Assembly (NCBI GenBank): GCA_963664655.2
Contig: OY761554.1
Coordinates: forward strand, 3,720,001 to 3,784,000
Length of the DNA stretch: 64,000 nucleotides
Source: Desulfospira sp963664655
GTDB lineage: Bacteria; Desulfobacterota; Desulfobacteria; Desulfobacterales; Desulfobacteraceae
Direction: 5' to 3'
The position numbers and the translations under genes are program-made. Below the pieces are notes generated by a model. That model saw only the letters and a program-made list of their open reading frames with translations. It was not told the DNA's origin and ran no database searches. Below, in pieces: positions 8,892 to 18,403 of this stretch (the first letter of the stretch is position 1; each line of letters begins with the position of its first letter).

Positions 8892-8968
8892 GCGCCCGTA
8901 GCTCAGCTGGATAGAGTACCTGACTACGAATCAGGGGGTCGGGAGTTCGAATCTCTCCGGGCGCGCCA
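8892..8968 (+). tRNA. tRNA-Arg(ACG)
   Basis: Acceptor stem GCGCCCG/CGGGCGC, D arm AGCTCAGCTGGATAGAGT, anticodon stem CCTGA/TCAGG with loop CTACGAA (anticodon ACG), and T loop TTCGAAT. Discriminator G and an encoded CCA end at 8968. This is the tRNA whose A34 TadA deaminates. Confidence 0.97.
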
Positions 8969-8972
8969 TAAA

Positions 8973-9013
8973 CGACAAGGGGCTTCAGGTTTTGACTTGA
9001 AACCCTTTTTTTT
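8973..9013 (+). terminator. Probable intrinsic terminator after tRNA-Arg
   Basis: An imperfect hairpin (AAGGGGCTTCAGGT with ACTTGAAACCCTTTT) runs into an uninterrupted T-tract, placed just 3' of the tRNA. Confidence 0.6.
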
Positions 9014-9190
9014 GTTTGAATGGTTATTTTTTTTCCATAGCCCCTACAGGTCGACAATCCGGTATTCGTTTTTTTTACTTCATATGGTATGACTTAAATT
9101 TAGTTGTGGAGAGCGGGTGTCGATCTATCCCATGAAATCAATATACGAGAAACTGATCTGCTGACAGTTTGTTTGAACAGCAAAAATCGG

Positions 9191-10534
9191 ATGGCCAACA
9201 TGCAACACCCCAACGTTCAGGTCAAAGAATGGATCCAAGGGCTTAACCAGACGGTCTGGCATTCCCGGCGCAAGGATTGCTCAGCACTCCAGTGGCTGAT
9301 GATCCGGCTGGTCCGGACGGCCGTGACGACAGTTCAGGATTTTTCCCGGCACCAGGGCGCGTTGCGGGCCTCGGCCCTGACCTTTTTTACCCTGTTGTCA
9401 CTGGTGCCGGTGGCAGCCATGGCATTTGGGGTTGCCAAAGGGTTTGGGTTTGAACGGCGGCTACAGCAGGAGCTCTTGGAAAGCTTTTCCGCCCAGCAGG
9501 AGGTAGTTCAGCAGATCATCGGTTTTGCCCAGAACCTGTTGAACAACACCAAAGGCGGGATGATCGCCGGTATTGGTGTGGTGCTCCTGTTCTGGTCCGC
9601 CATCAAGGTGCTCAGTAATATTGAAGGGTCGTTCAACCATATCTGGGGGGTCCGCTCAAGGCCCCTGGTCCGCAAACTGAGCGATTATCTGACCATCATA
9701 CTGATCTGCCCGCTGCTCATGGTTCTGTCCTCCAGCCTTACGGTTTTTATAACCCACCAGGTATCGGCCATATCCGGCCGGTTTGAGCTGTTGCAGATGG
9801 TGGGGCCGGTCATTTACGTGATGCTCAAACTGCTCCCCTTCACCCTGATCTGGATTTTGTTCACAGTGATATACATGATCATGCCCAACACCCGGGTCCG
9901 CTTTGACGGGGCGCTTCTGGCCGGTGTTATCGCGGGGACCGCGTATCAGGCGGTCCAGGCCGCATATATTCATTTTCAGATTATTGTTGCCAAATACAAT
10001 GCCATTTACGGGAGTTTTGCGGCCTTGCCGTTGTTTTTAATATGGCTTCAGATCAGCTGGTTGATCGTCATTATCGGTGCTGAAATTTCCCATTCCTATC
10101 AGCTTTCCGAACACGGGCACCCCAAGGCCGGGGGCTGGGAACTGAGCTATGCCGAAACCCAGATGGCCTGCCTTGCCGTCTGCCGTTATGTGATTCTCCG
10201 GTTCCACAAAGGGGAACCGGCCATGCCCGCCGAACAGATCGCCGATGCCCTGGCCATTCCCCAGGCCCTGGTGGACAGGCTGATCGGTTTTTTGATAAAG
10301 GGAAACATCCTGGTCCATACTGAGGCCAGTGGGGACGAACCGCCGTCCGTACAGCCGGCCCAGGATATTGCCCGGCTCACGGTCAGCCGTGTCCTGACCG
10401 CACTGGCTGATGTGGACAGCGACAGCCGGCACCTGGCACAGATGCCCCAAGCCAGACGCTTTGAAGCCACCCTGTCCCAGTTGCGCCATGAACTGGATCA
10501 GGCCACTGCCAACAAACTGATCATGGATATCTAG
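9191..10534 (+). CDS. YihY/BrkB family inner-membrane protein
   Basis: Polytopic membrane protein of the family once misnamed RNase BN; molecular function is unknown, with transport or envelope roles proposed for relatives. The family N-terminal block is present (GALRASALTFFTLLSLVPVA), then several hydrophobic segments, and the C-terminal membrane block AALPLFLIWLQISWLIVIIG ending in a GAEI-type motif. From the ATG at 9191 it is 447 residues. The last 130 or so are soluble and include a winged-helix-like stretch (EQIADALAIPQALVDRLIGF), as in the longer members. Upstream in-frame codons to 9104 are possible but lack a better ribosome site. Confidence 0.82.
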   Translation: MANMQHPNVQVKEWIQGLNQTVWHSRRKDCSALQWLMIRLVRTAVTTVQDFSRHQGALRASALTFFTLLSLVPVAAMAFGVAKGFGFERRLQQELLESFSAQQEVVQQIIGFAQNLLNNTKGGMIAGIGVVLLFWSAIKVLSNIEGSFNHIWGVRSRPLVRKLSDYLTIILICPLLMVLSSSLTVFITHQVSAISGRFELLQMVGPVIYVMLKLLPFTLIWILFTVIYMIMPNTRVRFDGALLAGVIAGTAYQAVQAAYIHFQIIVAKYNAIYGSFAALPLFLIWLQISWLIVIIGAEISHSYQLSEHGHPKAGGWELSYAETQMACLAVCRYVILRFHKGEPAMPAEQIADALAIPQALVDRLIGFLIKGNILVHTEASGDEPPSVQPAQDIARLTVSRVLTALADVDSDSRHLAQMPQARRFEATLSQLRHELDQATANKLIMDI

Positions 10535-10537
10535 TGT

Positions 10538-12331
10538 TTATGCGGACAGTGCCGTTTTGACGCATTGGCCGATCTCGGCCAGGCTGTAAGGCTTTTTAAG
10601 GTAGGGCCCGGCACCGAGTTCCTGCATCTGTTTTACCCGGTCCGTCTCGGCAAACCCGCTGGCAATGATGGTTTTCTGGCCTGGATGGATTTTAAGGATT
10701 TCTTTGTAAGTGTCCAGGCCGTCCATGCCGGGTGCCATGATCATGTCCAGGATGACCAGATCCACCGAATGGGTTTTAAGAAAGGATACGGCCTCTTCGC
10801 CGCTGGCTGCCGCATGGGTCTGATAGCCCAGTTTGGACAAAAGCAAGGTGCCGATGCTTCGCTGTTCCTCAATATCATCCACGATCAGGATCTGCTGTCC
10901 CTGTCCTTTCCATTCAGAGGCCGGCTGATCTGCGGGGTGAACCAGGGCCTCCCGGGTAACCGGAAAATAAATAAAAATCCGGGTCCCTTTTTGAGGTTCG
11001 CTTTTCAGGTCAATGTACCCGCGGTGGTCTTTTACGGTTCCCCAGACCACGGCCATGCCAAGCCCGGTTCCGCTTTTGCCCATCACTTTTTTGGTGTAAA
11101 ACGGTTCAAATATCCGCTGAATGTCTTCCGGATAAATGCCCTCGCCGGTATCTTTCACCTCAAGGACAACATAGTCCCCCGCTTTAATCGTTTCATATCC
11201 TTCTGCGGGATGGTTCAGATACCGGTTTGAAGTTGAGACAGTAATGGTGCCCACCTGGTGGCAGGCCTCTACCGCATTGGTGACAAGGTTCATGACGGTT
11301 TTGGACAGGTGGACCAAAGACCCCTGGATATGGGGAAGATCCGGTGCCAGATCGGTCAGGACCCGGATTTCCGGGTTAAAGCCTTTCAGCCTGGTAAATT
11401 CGAGAGAGGACAGATATTCCTGTATGACACTGTTTAACTGAACCGCCTGCATGGTTGGAACATTTCTGCGGGCCAGGGTCAGCAGGTCCTGGACAATCAG
11501 GGCGGCTCTCTCACCGGATTTGCGCATGGTTAAAATGGGTTCGCGCAAAGGGCTGCCCTGGGGGAGGTCCAGGAGCAGCAGATCCGGGTAGCTGACCAGC
11601 CCGCTTAAAATGTTGTTCAGGTCATGGGCGACACCGCCGGCAAGCATGCCCACGGTTTCCATTTTTTCAGACCTCTGGAGCTGCTCCGCCAGGCGTTTTT
11701 CTTCGCTGATATCATTTAGAAAGTTTAAGGTGGCAAATTCATTCTGCCATTTGATCGGGGTGGTGTTCAGCCTGACCCATATGGTTTTGTTTTTGTTGTT
11801 CACCAGGCGGAAAGTGCATTTCCTGGCCGACCCGGCAGCCGGCTGCTGGGCAATATACCGGCGCATAAAGTCCTGGTCATCGGGGTGGATGAACCGGGCA
11901 ATGGGCTGGTCTGTCATTTCTTCAACGCTCATCTCCGCCAGCAGGGAAGCCCTGGGGTTTACAAATTTGAGCCGCTGTCCCTGGGAGACAAAAATCGCCT
12001 CGCTGGCATTGTTGATCAGTGTGCTGTATTTGGCTTCGCTGTCCCGAAAGGCCGCCTCAGCCCGGTTTTTAGTCGCCAGAACTTCAAAAAGAACCATGCC
12101 GGCCACCACAAAAAGCGTAATCACGACCATCCGGGAGACGAACTGATAGGGAGAGACCCGCAGCATCAGGGTGTCCACCAGGGAGCCCGGCTCTGTATAC
12201 ATAAGGGTGTGAAGGTTACGTTCAAAAGAAAGATAGGACCAAAAGCTGTCAATCACCCAGTATATCAGGCAAAAGAGAAGCAAAAGGGCGTAATACTTAA
12301 ACCGGGCCGCATTACTGGGGGGAATTTTCAT
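10538..12331 (-). CDS. Hybrid sensor histidine kinase (TM-PAS-HK-receiver)
   Basis: A 597-residue membrane kinase. Two hydrophobic segments (about 13-30 and 64-86) bracket a short periplasmic loop. A PAS domain (about 95-215) follows, then an H-box GGVAHDLNNILSGL, an ATPase domain with DTGEGIYPEDIQRIFEPFY and GTGLGMAVV, and a C-terminal receiver domain with Asp in LVILDMIMAPGMDG. No output domain is attached, so it must act through phosphotransfer or a separate regulator. Its start overlaps the end of the upstream substrate-binding protein by 20 bases, which suggests that protein feeds it ligand information. Confidence 0.9.
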   Translation of the reverse strand: MKIPPSNAARFKYYALLLLFCLIYWVIDSFWSYLSFERNLHTLMYTEPGSLVDTLMLRVSPYQFVSRMVVITLFVVAGMVLFEVLATKNRAEAAFRDSEAKYSTLINNASEAIFVSQGQRLKFVNPRASLLAEMSVEEMTDQPIARFIHPDDQDFMRRYIAQQPAAGSARKCTFRLVNNKNKTIWVRLNTTPIKWQNEFATLNFLNDISEEKRLAEQLQRSEKMETVGMLAGGVAHDLNNILSGLVSYPDLLLLDLPQGSPLREPILTMRKSGERAALIVQDLLTLARRNVPTMQAVQLNSVIQEYLSSLEFTRLKGFNPEIRVLTDLAPDLPHIQGSLVHLSKTVMNLVTNAVEACHQVGTITVSTSNRYLNHPAEGYETIKAGDYVVLEVKDTGEGIYPEDIQRIFEPFYTKKVMGKSGTGLGMAVVWGTVKDHRGYIDLKSEPQKGTRIFIYFPVTREALVHPADQPASEWKGQGQQILIVDDIEEQRSIGTLLLSKLGYQTHAAASGEEAVSFLKTHSVDLVILDMIMAPGMDGLDTYKEILKIHPGQKTIIASGFAETDRVKQMQELGAGPYLKKPYSLAEIGQCVKTALSA

Positions 12332-13484
12332 AGATTTTTTTGGATATCCTTAAAATCCCTGCAGGGGGATGAAAGCCAATGGCCCGGGCCGTGTCCATGT
12401 TGATGACCAGGTCCAGGGGGTCCGGCAGTTCCTGGTTGAGATCCCGGGGGGTTGCGCCCTTTAAGATGTCAATCATCTTTTTGGCATCATACAGGCCCTG
12501 TGCCCGATATCCCTCGTCAGTGGAGATGCTCAAAAGAATCCCCTTTTTCACATATTTTGACCCCACCATTGAAAAAGAGGGGATTTTGTGTTTGTTCAGT
12601 ATATCGGCCATTTGATCAATCTGCTCATCTAAGGCCAGCATGGCTGTAACGTAAAACGCATCAGCCGTCTTTGCCACCTGCTTCATGCACTCTATACATT
12701 CCCGGCCTGAGGTCTCCCGGTCCGGTGTGCTGTCAATGAAGGTGCATCGGACAATGTTGAAATGGCGCTCTTTGGCAACCATTTCCAGTTCCTTAATCGC
12801 AGAGTACAATCTGCCGTCTTCAGACTCTTCGTAAATCACGCCAAGGTTTTTAAACCCCACGATGCGGTGGAACATGCGGATCTGCCTGAGGTACCGTTTT
12901 GAATCCACCCGGGCGGTGACATGATCTATTCCTGAATCCTGTGCGCTTTGAATAATACCGGCCTGAATCGGATTGGAAGTGGACGTCACCAGGGTGGGAA
13001 CGTGATGGCTAAGGTTGGAAAGGTCCTGGCCCGCCCAGGTTCCCATGGCAATGACCAGGTCAATTTTGCCGCTGTTCAGGAGGTTTAAAACGGTTTGCTT
13101 GGTATCCTTTCGCCTGTCCTCGGACCATCCGGCGCTGAATGCGTTTTCCATGGCAAAGGATAAGCGGCTGCTCTTTGCCTGGGAGGAGAGCCATTGCCAA
13201 TAGGGTTTGTCCACGTTTCCCTCAAGGAGCGGCACAGGGGTGTTTTCAATCCATCCATAGTGGATCAGCCCATGGATGATGGCCCTCATGCAGTCGGTAT
13301 AATCGCTGTAGTGCCCGCCTTCATAATAAGCAATCTGAAATTTGCGGGCATTGCCTGAGGTCTGATGGGATGAACTGCCCGTTTCGGCACAAACAGGGCC
13401 CGGGCCGCTTAAAAAAAAGATCAGGACCCCCAAAAATATGGCGATCCGGGCAGGGGGCCTGCGGTTGGATGTTGTACGTATCAT
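12312..13484 (-). CDS. Periplasmic substrate-binding protein (ABC_sub_bind type), kinase-linked
   Basis: A 390-residue exported protein. A basic N-terminus and hydrophobic core (IAIFLGVLIFFLSGPGPVCA) form a signal peptide. The mature part resembles the ABC_sub_bind/TrpX-like fold: KFQIAYYEGGHY start, IDLVIAMGTWAGQDLSN, VTSTSNPIQAGIIQSA, and FKNLGVIYEESEDG. No ABC permease or ATPase gene is adjacent; instead the gene overlaps a hybrid sensor kinase. It more likely serves as a periplasmic ligand sensor than a transporter subunit. The ligand is unknown; relatives bind hydrophobic or aromatic compounds. Confidence 0.8.
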   Translation of the reverse strand: MIRTTSNRRPPARIAIFLGVLIFFLSGPGPVCAETGSSSHQTSGNARKFQIAYYEGGHYSDYTDCMRAIIHGLIHYGWIENTPVPLLEGNVDKPYWQWLSSQAKSSRLSFAMENAFSAGWSEDRRKDTKQTVLNLLNSGKIDLVIAMGTWAGQDLSNLSHHVPTLVTSTSNPIQAGIIQSAQDSGIDHVTARVDSKRYLRQIRMFHRIVGFKNLGVIYEESEDGRLYSAIKELEMVAKERHFNIVRCTFIDSTPDRETSGRECIECMKQVAKTADAFYVTAMLALDEQIDQMADILNKHKIPSFSMVGSKYVKKGILLSISTDEGYRAQGLYDAKKMIDILKGATPRDLNQELPDPLDLVINMDTARAIGFHPPAGILRISKKIYENSPQ

Positions 13485-13843
13485 TGCCGGCGTCTTTAAT
13501 TGGAATTTTATTTGTTTGTTCCTGACCGCTATATTAGCACTATTGCAAAAGAAAATTAAAGCGGAAACAATTTATTTTTTACGGCCGTCTTCCGCCCCTG
13601 CCACCTTGCCCTGGTCCGGCCAGAGGATGCGGCCAGGCGGTCCCCCGATGCCGGCATGGCTCCGTTGAGCCGGAACAGCCAGGGTGATTTTTAATCAATT
13701 ATTGACACAAAGATTCCCCTGTGATAATAGAATCAGGTTTACAGCCCAAGTGAGGCGTGATGCATGGAAGATGACAGCGGGTGACTGAAAGGCGGCCGCT
13801 TTTGATTTTATACCCCAAACCAGAGAAATGCAGGAAAAAAATT
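13485..13843. other. Divergent intergenic region
   Basis: This separates the leftward substrate-binding protein from the rightward PxxKW gene. Apart from the promoter noted at 13702-13730, I see no further gene or repeat. Confidence 0.5.
13702..13730 (+). promoter_or_regulatory. Sigma-70-like promoter
   Basis: A perfect -35 TTGACA at 13702-13707 is followed by TAATAG after 17 bases, or by the better -10 match GATAAT at 13723-13728 after 15 bases. It points at the PxxKW gene about 115 bases downstream. Confidence 0.5.
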
Positions 13844-14116
13844 ATGATTTGTACAACGGTCAGAGAAGGTGATGATTGTGTATTTATGACGGCTGCCGGA
13901 TGCAGCTACAACGAAGGCAACTGCCTGCCCATTATTGATCAGTGCATGGGCTGCCGCAGGATTGTTGAAAAAGCTGCCGGCCAATATTGCACGGCTGCCC
14001 CGGATCCTTCTTTGAAATGGAAAACCGGCAACTGCAACTTGGCCACCCATGTTAAAACCGTTACTGAAACCAAAAAACAAAAGATCAACCCCATCAAGGC
14101 ATCCAAGAGAAGATAG
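13844..14116 (+). CDS. PxxKW family cysteine-rich protein
   Basis: A small, probably cytoplasmic protein of about 90 residues with nine cysteines. The family name motif is PSLKW, preceded by GQYC and followed by GNCNLATHV; the N-terminal half has VREGDDCVFMTAAGCSYNEG and CMGCRRI. The cysteine arrangement resembles small Fe-S subunits associated with glycyl-radical enzymes, but no such enzyme is nearby, so the role is open. The start at 13844 (MICTTVREG) follows GCAGGAAA. It is a single-gene unit with its own likely promoter and a strong terminator. Confidence 0.78.
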   Translation: MICTTVREGDDCVFMTAAGCSYNEGNCLPIIDQCMGCRRIVEKAAGQYCTAAPDPSLKWKTGNCNLATHVKTVTETKKQKINPIKASKRR

Positions 14117-14218
14117 CGGTTTTTTTTGTTTTCAGAACTTAGGTCCCGGTGTTAATTTGTTTTACCAGAACAGCTGTGGGGTAAACCGCCGGGGATCTGG
14201 GCTTTTTTCAAATATTAT

Positions 14219-14270
14219 CAAACTCTGCGATTGCCATGACCGCATATGGCCGCAGAGTTTGTCTTTTTTG
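14219..14270 (+). terminator. Intrinsic terminator
   Basis: CAAACTCTGCG at 14219-14229 pairs perfectly with CGCAGAGTTTG at 14251-14261. A second paired block, GCCAT/ATGGC, lies inside, and TCTTTTTT follows directly. It is the probable end of the PxxKW transcript. Confidence 0.85.
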
Positions 14271-14335
14271 GGGGGGACCCGCGGTTTGCCCCGACAGCAC
14301 ATAATTTTTCAACGTTGAATAAAGAAAAGGTTGCC

Positions 14336-15658
14336 ATGAACGCGTTAGCACAGGAACTGAACGCCATAATTCAAAACGCCAACCCCCATGTGTATGAAAT
14401 GCTTTCCGACATGGGAAAAGCCTTGTATTTCCCCAAGGGGATTTTAAGCCAGAGCGCGGAAGCCAAAGAAAAGGCCTACCGGATAAACGCCACCATCGGC
14501 ATTGCCAAAGAAGGGGCCACGGTGTTGAGCCTTCCCTCAGTGACCCAGCATATAAAGGGCATTTCCCCGGATGAGTATCTGCCCTATGCCCCCTCATTCG
14601 GGATTCCGGCCCTGCGCAAAGCCTGGCAGGAAGAACTGTACAAAAAAAATCCTTCCCTTAAGGGAACATCCGTCAGCCTTCCCGTGGTCACCGCCGGCAT
14701 TACCCACGGGGTCAGCATCCTGTCCGACATGTGGGTGAACAAAGGGGACGTAATCGTCCTGCCCGATATGATGTGGGGCAATTACGGCATGACCTTCGGC
14801 ATCAGAAACAGCGCCAGAATGGTCCATTACCAGACCTTTACTCAGGATCTGAAACGGTTTAACGTGGATTCTTTTAAACAGGTGATGCAGGAACAGGCAA
14901 AGCTCAATGAAAAGATCATCACGGTGCTTAATTTCCCCCACAACCCCAGCGGATACACTTTGAGCCGTGATGAAGCCGACAAGATTGCCGCTGTGCTGCT
15001 CGAGATTGCCCGGAACGGCACCAACGTGGTGGCGGCATTTGATGACGCTTATTTTGGCCTGTTTTTTGAAGAAGAAACCTGCAAAGAATCCATTTTTGCC
15101 AAGGTGGCCGGAAAAGATGAACGGCTGCTGGCCGTTAAACTGGACGGGGCCACCAAAGAAGATTATGTCTGGGGCTTCAGGACAGGATTTGTTACCTATG
15201 GCATTTGCGCCAAAGAGGGGCTGGACGACACCTATCTGGCCCTTGAGAAAAAAACCGGCGGCTGTATCCGGGGAAATATTTCCAATTGTTCCCATTTGAG
15301 CCAGACCATTTTACTCAAAGCCATGGCGGAACCGGATTACCAGGCCCAAAAGCAGGAAAAATTCGATCTGATGAAGGCCCGTGCCATGGCCATCAAGCAG
15401 GTCCTCAAAGACCCCAGATACACGGATGGATTCGATGCTTATCCCTTTAATTCAGGGTATTTCATGTGCATCCGGCTCAAACATAACCTGGATGCGGAAA
15501 CATTGCGGATTCATCTGCTGGACAAATACGGGGTCGGATTGATATCCATTGGAAAAAGCAACTTGCGGGTGGCGTTTTCATGCCTTGAACAAACGGATAC
15601 CAAAGAACTTTTTGACACAATTTTACGCGGGATAAATGAGCTGTGTGACATCACCTGA
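14336..15658 (+). CDS. Class I/II PLP-dependent aminotransferase
   Basis: A 440-residue fold-type I aminotransferase. The PLP-lysine is probably the Lys in DGATKEDYVWGFRTG; VLNFPHNPSGYT is the family NxPxNPTG-type block and AAFDDAYFGLF holds the Asp and Tyr that contact the cofactor ring. The start at 14336 is chosen because upstream in-frame codons run through the terminator hairpin. Substrate cannot be named; aromatic or aspartate-type donors are likeliest. Only two bases separate its stop from the ClC channel start, so the two are translationally coupled, an unusual pairing. Confidence 0.85.
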   Translation: MNALAQELNAIIQNANPHVYEMLSDMGKALYFPKGILSQSAEAKEKAYRINATIGIAKEGATVLSLPSVTQHIKGISPDEYLPYAPSFGIPALRKAWQEELYKKNPSLKGTSVSLPVVTAGITHGVSILSDMWVNKGDVIVLPDMMWGNYGMTFGIRNSARMVHYQTFTQDLKRFNVDSFKQVMQEQAKLNEKIITVLNFPHNPSGYTLSRDEADKIAAVLLEIARNGTNVVAAFDDAYFGLFFEEETCKESIFAKVAGKDERLLAVKLDGATKEDYVWGFRTGFVTYGICAKEGLDDTYLALEKKTGGCIRGNISNCSHLSQTILLKAMAEPDYQAQKQEKFDLMKARAMAIKQVLKDPRYTDGFDAYPFNSGYFMCIRLKHNLDAETLRIHLLDKYGVGLISIGKSNLRVAFSCLEQTDTKELFDTILRGINELCDIT

Positions 15659-15660
15659 TC

Positions 15661-17454
15661 ATGGGATTTAAGCCGACATTCAATTCACTGGATATTGCGC
15701 ACGCCGGCAAGTGGCTGTTTTACTTTGTGATGATTGGTATCATTGCCGGGGGAGGGGCCGTACTGTTTCACTATCTGTGCGGCCTTGGCATGCATTATTT
15801 TCTGGATCTTATGGCCGGTTACCGGCCCGGCGCCCCGGCCGGTGAACATTTGCTCCTGCCCCATACCGACACCCCCTTTAACCGGTGGGTCCTTCTTTTT
15901 CTGCCGGCCCTTGGCGGGATTGTTTCCGGCTGGCTGGTCTACACCTTTGCCCCTGAAGCCGAAGGCCACGGCACCGACGCGGCCATCGACGCCTATCACC
16001 ACAAAGGCGGCCGGATCCGGGGCCGGATTCCCATTATCAAAACCATTGCATCCACCATTACCCTGACCACGGGTGGTTCCGGGGGCAGGGAAGGCCCCAT
16101 TGCCCAGATCGGTGCGGGGTTTGGATCATTTCTGGCCACCCGGCTCAACCTGTCGGAAAGAGAGCGCCGGATCATGATGGCCGCCGGCATCGGTGCCGGT
16201 GTCGGCAGTATTTTCCGGGCGCCCATGGCCGGGGCCCTGTTTGCGGCCGAGGTTCTTTACCGTGATCCGGATTTCGAATCCGAGGTCATCATCCCTGCCG
16301 GAATTTCGTCGGTGGTGGCCTATTGCACCTTCTGTCTGGTTTTCGGCTGGGGATCGTTGTTTGACTCTCCGGGATTTAAATTTCAAAATCCCCTGGAACT
16401 CGGGCCTTATGTGGTCCTGGCCGGTGTTCTTGCCCTGGTGGGGGTGTTTTATATCAAGGTGTTTTACGGGGTCATTGACATTTTTCACCGCTGGAAAATT
16501 CCCAATCACATCAAGCCGGCCATTGGCGGGCTTTTGACCGGTATTATCGGGTATTTTCTGCCCTATACGTTAGCCTTTGGGTACGGCATGGCCCAGGATG
16601 CCATTTTTAACAAGATCGCCATTCCCACTCTGATTGCCCTGGCCATTGGCAAGATTTTCACCACGGCTTTTTCCATCGGGTCCGGCGGGTCCGGCGGGGT
16701 TTTCGGCCCGTCCGTGGTGATCGGCGGGGCCGTGGGCGGGGCTGTGGGCAAGCTGTTCAACCTGTTGATTCCGTCGGTGGTGGCCAGTCCGGGCTCCTTT
16801 GTCATCGTGGGCATGGCGGGTTTCTTTACGGCGGTTTCCAATACCCCCATTTCCACCATTATTTTTGTCAGCGAGATGACCAACTCTTATCATCTGCTGC
16901 TGCCAAGCCTTCTGGTCTGTTCCCTTTGCTATCTGCTGGCCAGAAAGTGGACCATATTTGAAAACCAGGTCAAATCCAGGATCGACTCGCCGGCCCATGC
17001 CGGAGAATTCATGATGGATATCCTTCAGACCATCAAGGTGGAAAACTTAACCCACCTGATCAGAGAGGTCCGGTGCCTGAACGAAAACATGCCTTTCAGC
17101 GAATTCAAAAAGATATTTCAGACCACAAAACAGCATTATTTCCCGGTGATGAATGCCAACGGGGAATTTACCGGGATTTTTTCCTCCACCGACATCCGGG
17201 AAGTGATTTTCACCATCCATATAGAGGAATTGGTGGTGATGAAGGACATCATGGTCGGCGATCTGATCACCACCCATCCCGGCGAAGATTTGAACACAGT
17301 GCTGCTCAAGCTGACAAAAAAGAACATTGACGCCCTGCCCGTGGTCAGCGAGGGTGATCCCAAACATTTTTTAGGGATGATTTACCGCCGGGATATCATT
17401 TCCCACTACAACGATCATGTCCAGAGAATCCGGGACCATTCCCCTGTAATCTAA
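15661..17454 (+). CDS. ClC chloride channel/antiporter with CBS pair
   Basis: A 597-residue membrane protein. The ClC selectivity and gating motifs are present: GSGGREGPIAQIGAG contains the gating glutamate, and GSGGSGGVFGPS is the third signature. About 450 residues of hydrophobic helices are followed by a cytoplasmic tail with two CBS domains (roughly 460-590, including VMKDIMVGDLITTHP), which in relatives bind adenine nucleotides. Whether it is a channel or an H+/Cl- exchanger cannot be settled from this reading. It is coupled to the aminotransferase upstream. Confidence 0.92.
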   Translation: MGFKPTFNSLDIAHAGKWLFYFVMIGIIAGGGAVLFHYLCGLGMHYFLDLMAGYRPGAPAGEHLLLPHTDTPFNRWVLLFLPALGGIVSGWLVYTFAPEAEGHGTDAAIDAYHHKGGRIRGRIPIIKTIASTITLTTGGSGGREGPIAQIGAGFGSFLATRLNLSERERRIMMAAGIGAGVGSIFRAPMAGALFAAEVLYRDPDFESEVIIPAGISSVVAYCTFCLVFGWGSLFDSPGFKFQNPLELGPYVVLAGVLALVGVFYIKVFYGVIDIFHRWKIPNHIKPAIGGLLTGIIGYFLPYTLAFGYGMAQDAIFNKIAIPTLIALAIGKIFTTAFSIGSGGSGGVFGPSVVIGGAVGGAVGKLFNLLIPSVVASPGSFVIVGMAGFFTAVSNTPISTIIFVSEMTNSYHLLLPSLLVCSLCYLLARKWTIFENQVKSRIDSPAHAGEFMMDILQTIKVENLTHLIREVRCLNENMPFSEFKKIFQTTKQHYFPVMNANGEFTGIFSSTDIREVIFTIHIEELVVMKDIMVGDLITTHPGEDLNTVLLKLTKKNIDALPVVSEGDPKHFLGMIYRRDIISHYNDHVQRIRDHSPVI

Positions 17455-17602
17455 CCGTTACGGACCCTGGCTTTGCTTAGTTTTCAGCATTAGCTCAATA
17501 GTTGCCCATTATTTTAAAAAATGAAAACTCTTAAGTTAATGACATTGGCTAATAAACAGGAAAAAAGAAACCGTTGCCATTTGAATTTTAAACCAGAAAA
17601 AT

Positions 17603-18403
17603 TTATGGCTTTTCCATACCTTTTCCGGCAACTTGTGTAAACGTTCCCATTTGGATTTCTTCCGGGTAATTGACCTTTTCAAGAAAAAGCCCGCCTGCCG
17701 GGGCTGTGGCACCGGCAAGGCGGCGGTCTTTTGCCTCTAATATCCGTTTAAACGCTTCTGGCGATATCTTTTCATGCCCGGCATCCACCAGGGTGCCGAC
17801 TATATTTCGGACCATGTTTTTTAAAAACCCGGAGGCACAGACTTTAAAGACGATGGTGTCCTTGTCTTCCCTGTCCACCCGGGCAAAGAAAATCTGCCGC
17901 TTTGTGGAGGTTCGGGGGCTGCCCGTATTTTCAAAGGATTTAAAATCGTGGGTTCCCTCAAGAAAGCAGCAGCACTGGTTCATGAGATCCCGGTTAAGGG
18001 GGGCACGGACATGCCACAGATAATCTCTTCCAATGGCGCAGGGGTCCTGCCGGTTAAGGATAACATAGTGGTACTCTTTGGAAAGGGCACTGTACTGGGC
18101 ATGGAATTCGTTGCCCGCGACGGCGCAGTCCCGGATCACCACGGGGTACCGGATCAGGCTGTTGATTCCTTTTTTGAGTTCTTCCGGGGTGACCCGGGTT
18201 TGGGCCTTAAAGCTTGCCACCTGGCCCCTGGCGTGAACCCCGGCATCGGTCCTTCCCGAACCTGAGATGGCAATATCCTGGTTAAGAATGGTGGAGATGG
18301 TTTTTTCAAGCGCTCCTTGAACGGTTAACCGGTCTTTCTGTCGCTGCCAGCCAAAAAAGGGGGTGCCGTCATACTCAACAACGAGTTTGAAGTTTTGGGT
18401 CAT
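17603..18403 (-). CDS. truA: tRNA pseudouridine(38-40) synthase
   Basis: Modifies uridines 38-40 in the anticodon arm of tRNAs. The 266-residue protein has the catalytic aspartate in SGRTDAGVHARGQ, FFGWQRQKDRLTVQG at the N-terminus and FLKNMVRNIVGTLV near the C-terminus, all TruA hallmarks. Its start overlaps the stop of the upstream MarR gene by 4 bases (ATGA type), so it is translated from the same message. Confidence 0.96.
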   Translation of the reverse strand: MTQNFKLVVEYDGTPFFGWQRQKDRLTVQGALEKTISTILNQDIAISGSGRTDAGVHARGQVASFKAQTRVTPEELKKGINSLIRYPVVIRDCAVAGNEFHAQYSALSKEYHYVILNRQDPCAIGRDYLWHVRAPLNRDLMNQCCCFLEGTHDFKSFENTGSPRTSTKRQIFFARVDREDKDTIVFKVCASGFLKNMVRNIVGTLVDAGHEKISPEAFKRILEAKDRRLAGATAPAGGLFLEKVNYPEEIQMGTFTQVAGKGMEKP

